Below, piece by piece: positions 63,484 to 64,000 of a DNA stretch of 64,000 nt. How positions within the stretch are numbered: the stretch's first letter is position 1; each line of letters begins with the position of its first letter. A program made the translations under genes and the position numbers. The notes below the pieces were generated by a model. The model saw nothing but the letters and a program-made list of their open reading frames with translations. It did not search any database and was not told where the DNA came from. Source of the stretch: Saprospiraceae bacterium (GTDB taxonomy: Bacteria; Bacteroidota; Bacteroidia; Chitinophagales; Saprospiraceae); assembly GCA_016717655.1 (NCBI GenBank), contig JADKFC010000008.1, positions 1 to 64,000 of the forward strand, written 5' to 3'.

Positions 63484-64000
63484 TTATTCACTATTAGTTT
63501 TGAAAATTTTAGTGCCATAATGGCCCCCCTGATTATTAATAAAGTTAATAAAATAAAATCCATTATCCATAGCTTGCATATCTAAATAATTGCTGCCCTT
63601 TTGAATAAAGAGACTTTTGACCATAACCCCTCTCATATCAAATAGGTACAGATTCCCACTTTCTTCACTTTGAATTTTGGCAATATCTTTTACAGGGTTT
63701 GGGTAAATTCTCATTAGGGCTCTTTTTTCCTCAATATCTATCACATCTGTGTATTGCTCTGTGCTGTCACAGACGTCTATTTCATCTACTCGGAGACGAG
63801 GAAAATTAGGAATGCCAATTCCATTGGTTGCAAAAAGAGGAACTTCATGTTGTCTAAAATCGCATGCCTTCCCCTTTTTGTTAGGGTAATTTATCCTACT
63901 CAATGATTTTGTGCTATTTGAACTTGTCATATAAATTTTGCAATCAGGAGCTAAACTTATACCATGGAAATTTGCAAAGCCTTGTTCTCCTTTATCGAAA
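63484..64000 (-). CDS. T9SS type-A sorting-domain protein, C-terminal part (runs off the window)
   Basis: The frame is open to the right edge; the first visible residues are FDKGEQGFANFHGISLAPDC, KIYMTSSNSTKSLSRINYPN and KKGKACDFRQHEVPLFATNG. The APDxKIY and INYPN...G..C blocks are typical of the beta-propeller-like cargo proteins of Bacteroidota. The last 75 residues are the sorting domain: LMRIYPNPVKDIAKIQSEES, LYLFDMRGVMVKSLFIQKGS and FYFINFINNQGGHYGTKIFK, with the type-A pattern (P-N-P, then GxYxxxI). A PorP/SprF-family gene follows downstream, as in known cargo-helper pairs. An internal ATG at 63930 is not the gene start. Confidence 0.82.
   Translation of the reverse strand, partial: FDKGEQGFANFHGISLAPDCKIYMTSSNSTKSLSRINYPNKKGKACDFRQHEVPLFATNGIGIPNFPRLRVDEIDVCDSTEQYTDVIDIEEKRALMRIYPNPVKDIAKIQSEESGNLYLFDMRGVMVKSLFIQKGSNYLDMQAMDNGFYFINFINNQGGHYGTKIFKTNSE

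Noticed and set aside
1..64000. CRISPR array, prophage, integron or rRNA operon.
   Set aside because: No regularly spaced repeats, phage structural genes, integrase or rRNA sequence were seen.

Overview
The window is chromosomal DNA of a member of the Bacteroidota, most likely a saprospirian or chitinophagal lineage rather than Bacteroides or Flavobacterium (inference). The evidence is a type IX secretion/gliding gene set (gldK-gldL-gldM-gldN, gldB, a T9SS plug-like protein, a PorP/SprF-like protein and two proteins with type-A C-terminal sorting domains), a fused MurF-alanine racemase, the order uppS-bamA-ompH, a bacterial GGGP synthase, sigma/anti-sigma/barrel cassettes, and many genes preceded by the Bacteroidota -7 box TAnnTTTG. 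Base composition looks moderate and uniform. I see no prophage, integron, CRISPR array or insertion sequence; the only mobile-type gene is one solitary RAYT-like transposase.

Layout. 0-9 kb: end of a PLP enzyme, hemW, a sodium:solute symporter, an OmpA-like protein, a pseudouridine synthase, a 56-codon membrane gene, a GNAT acetyltransferase, a dihydroorotase-like protein without its metal ligands, and a BatA-like VWA protein. 9-16 kb: DUF1456, bestrophin-like channel, nadC, htrA, an orphan exported protein, and a NatAB-like ABC exporter. 16-22 kb: ompH/skp, bamA, uppS (minus strand), then wecA-like, crcB and DUF3078 genes. 22-34 kb: extradiol dioxygenase, T9SS plug protein, RAYT, gldB, EamA transporter, murF-alr, clpB, pdxH, thioredoxin. 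34-42 kb: UMF1-type transporter, CPBP protease, Fur-family regulator overlapping a paaD-like gene, MscS channel, and a DUF5686 outer-membrane protein. 42-46 kb: a four-gene overlapping operon of LVIVD lipoprotein, small barrel, ECF sigma factor and a membrane protein that looks like an anti-sigma factor fused to an outer-membrane barrel. 46-54 kb: PqiA-like pair, acetyltransferase-like gene, PerM-like permease behind an orphan terminator hairpin, GGGP synthase, CorC-like protein, T9SS cargo, HicBA-like pair. 54-64 kb: tRNA(CAT), Kazal-type lipoprotein, cystathionine synthase/lyase, MBL hydrolase pair, the gldKLMN operon, a PorP-like gene and a truncated T9SS cargo gene.

The most interesting candidate is the 42.0-45.8 kb operon. 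Its last protein has a short cytosolic head, one inner-membrane helix, about 160 low-complexity residues and a C-terminal barrel-like domain, directly after an ECF sigma gene. This is the architecture reported for dual membrane-spanning anti-sigma factors (Dma) of Bacteroides thetaiotaomicron, and would let the outer membrane signal to a sigma factor through one polypeptide.

Sequence quality matters for reading this window. At least ten conserved genes (hemW, bestrophin-like, htrA, ompH, bamA, uppS, wecA, clpB, corC-like, gldN) are interrupted by small indels, many at homopolymers, with about eleven of them between 16 and 21.3 kb. Because several are essential in other bacteria and both halves remain conserved, I read them as consensus errors and annotate each gene as one unit.
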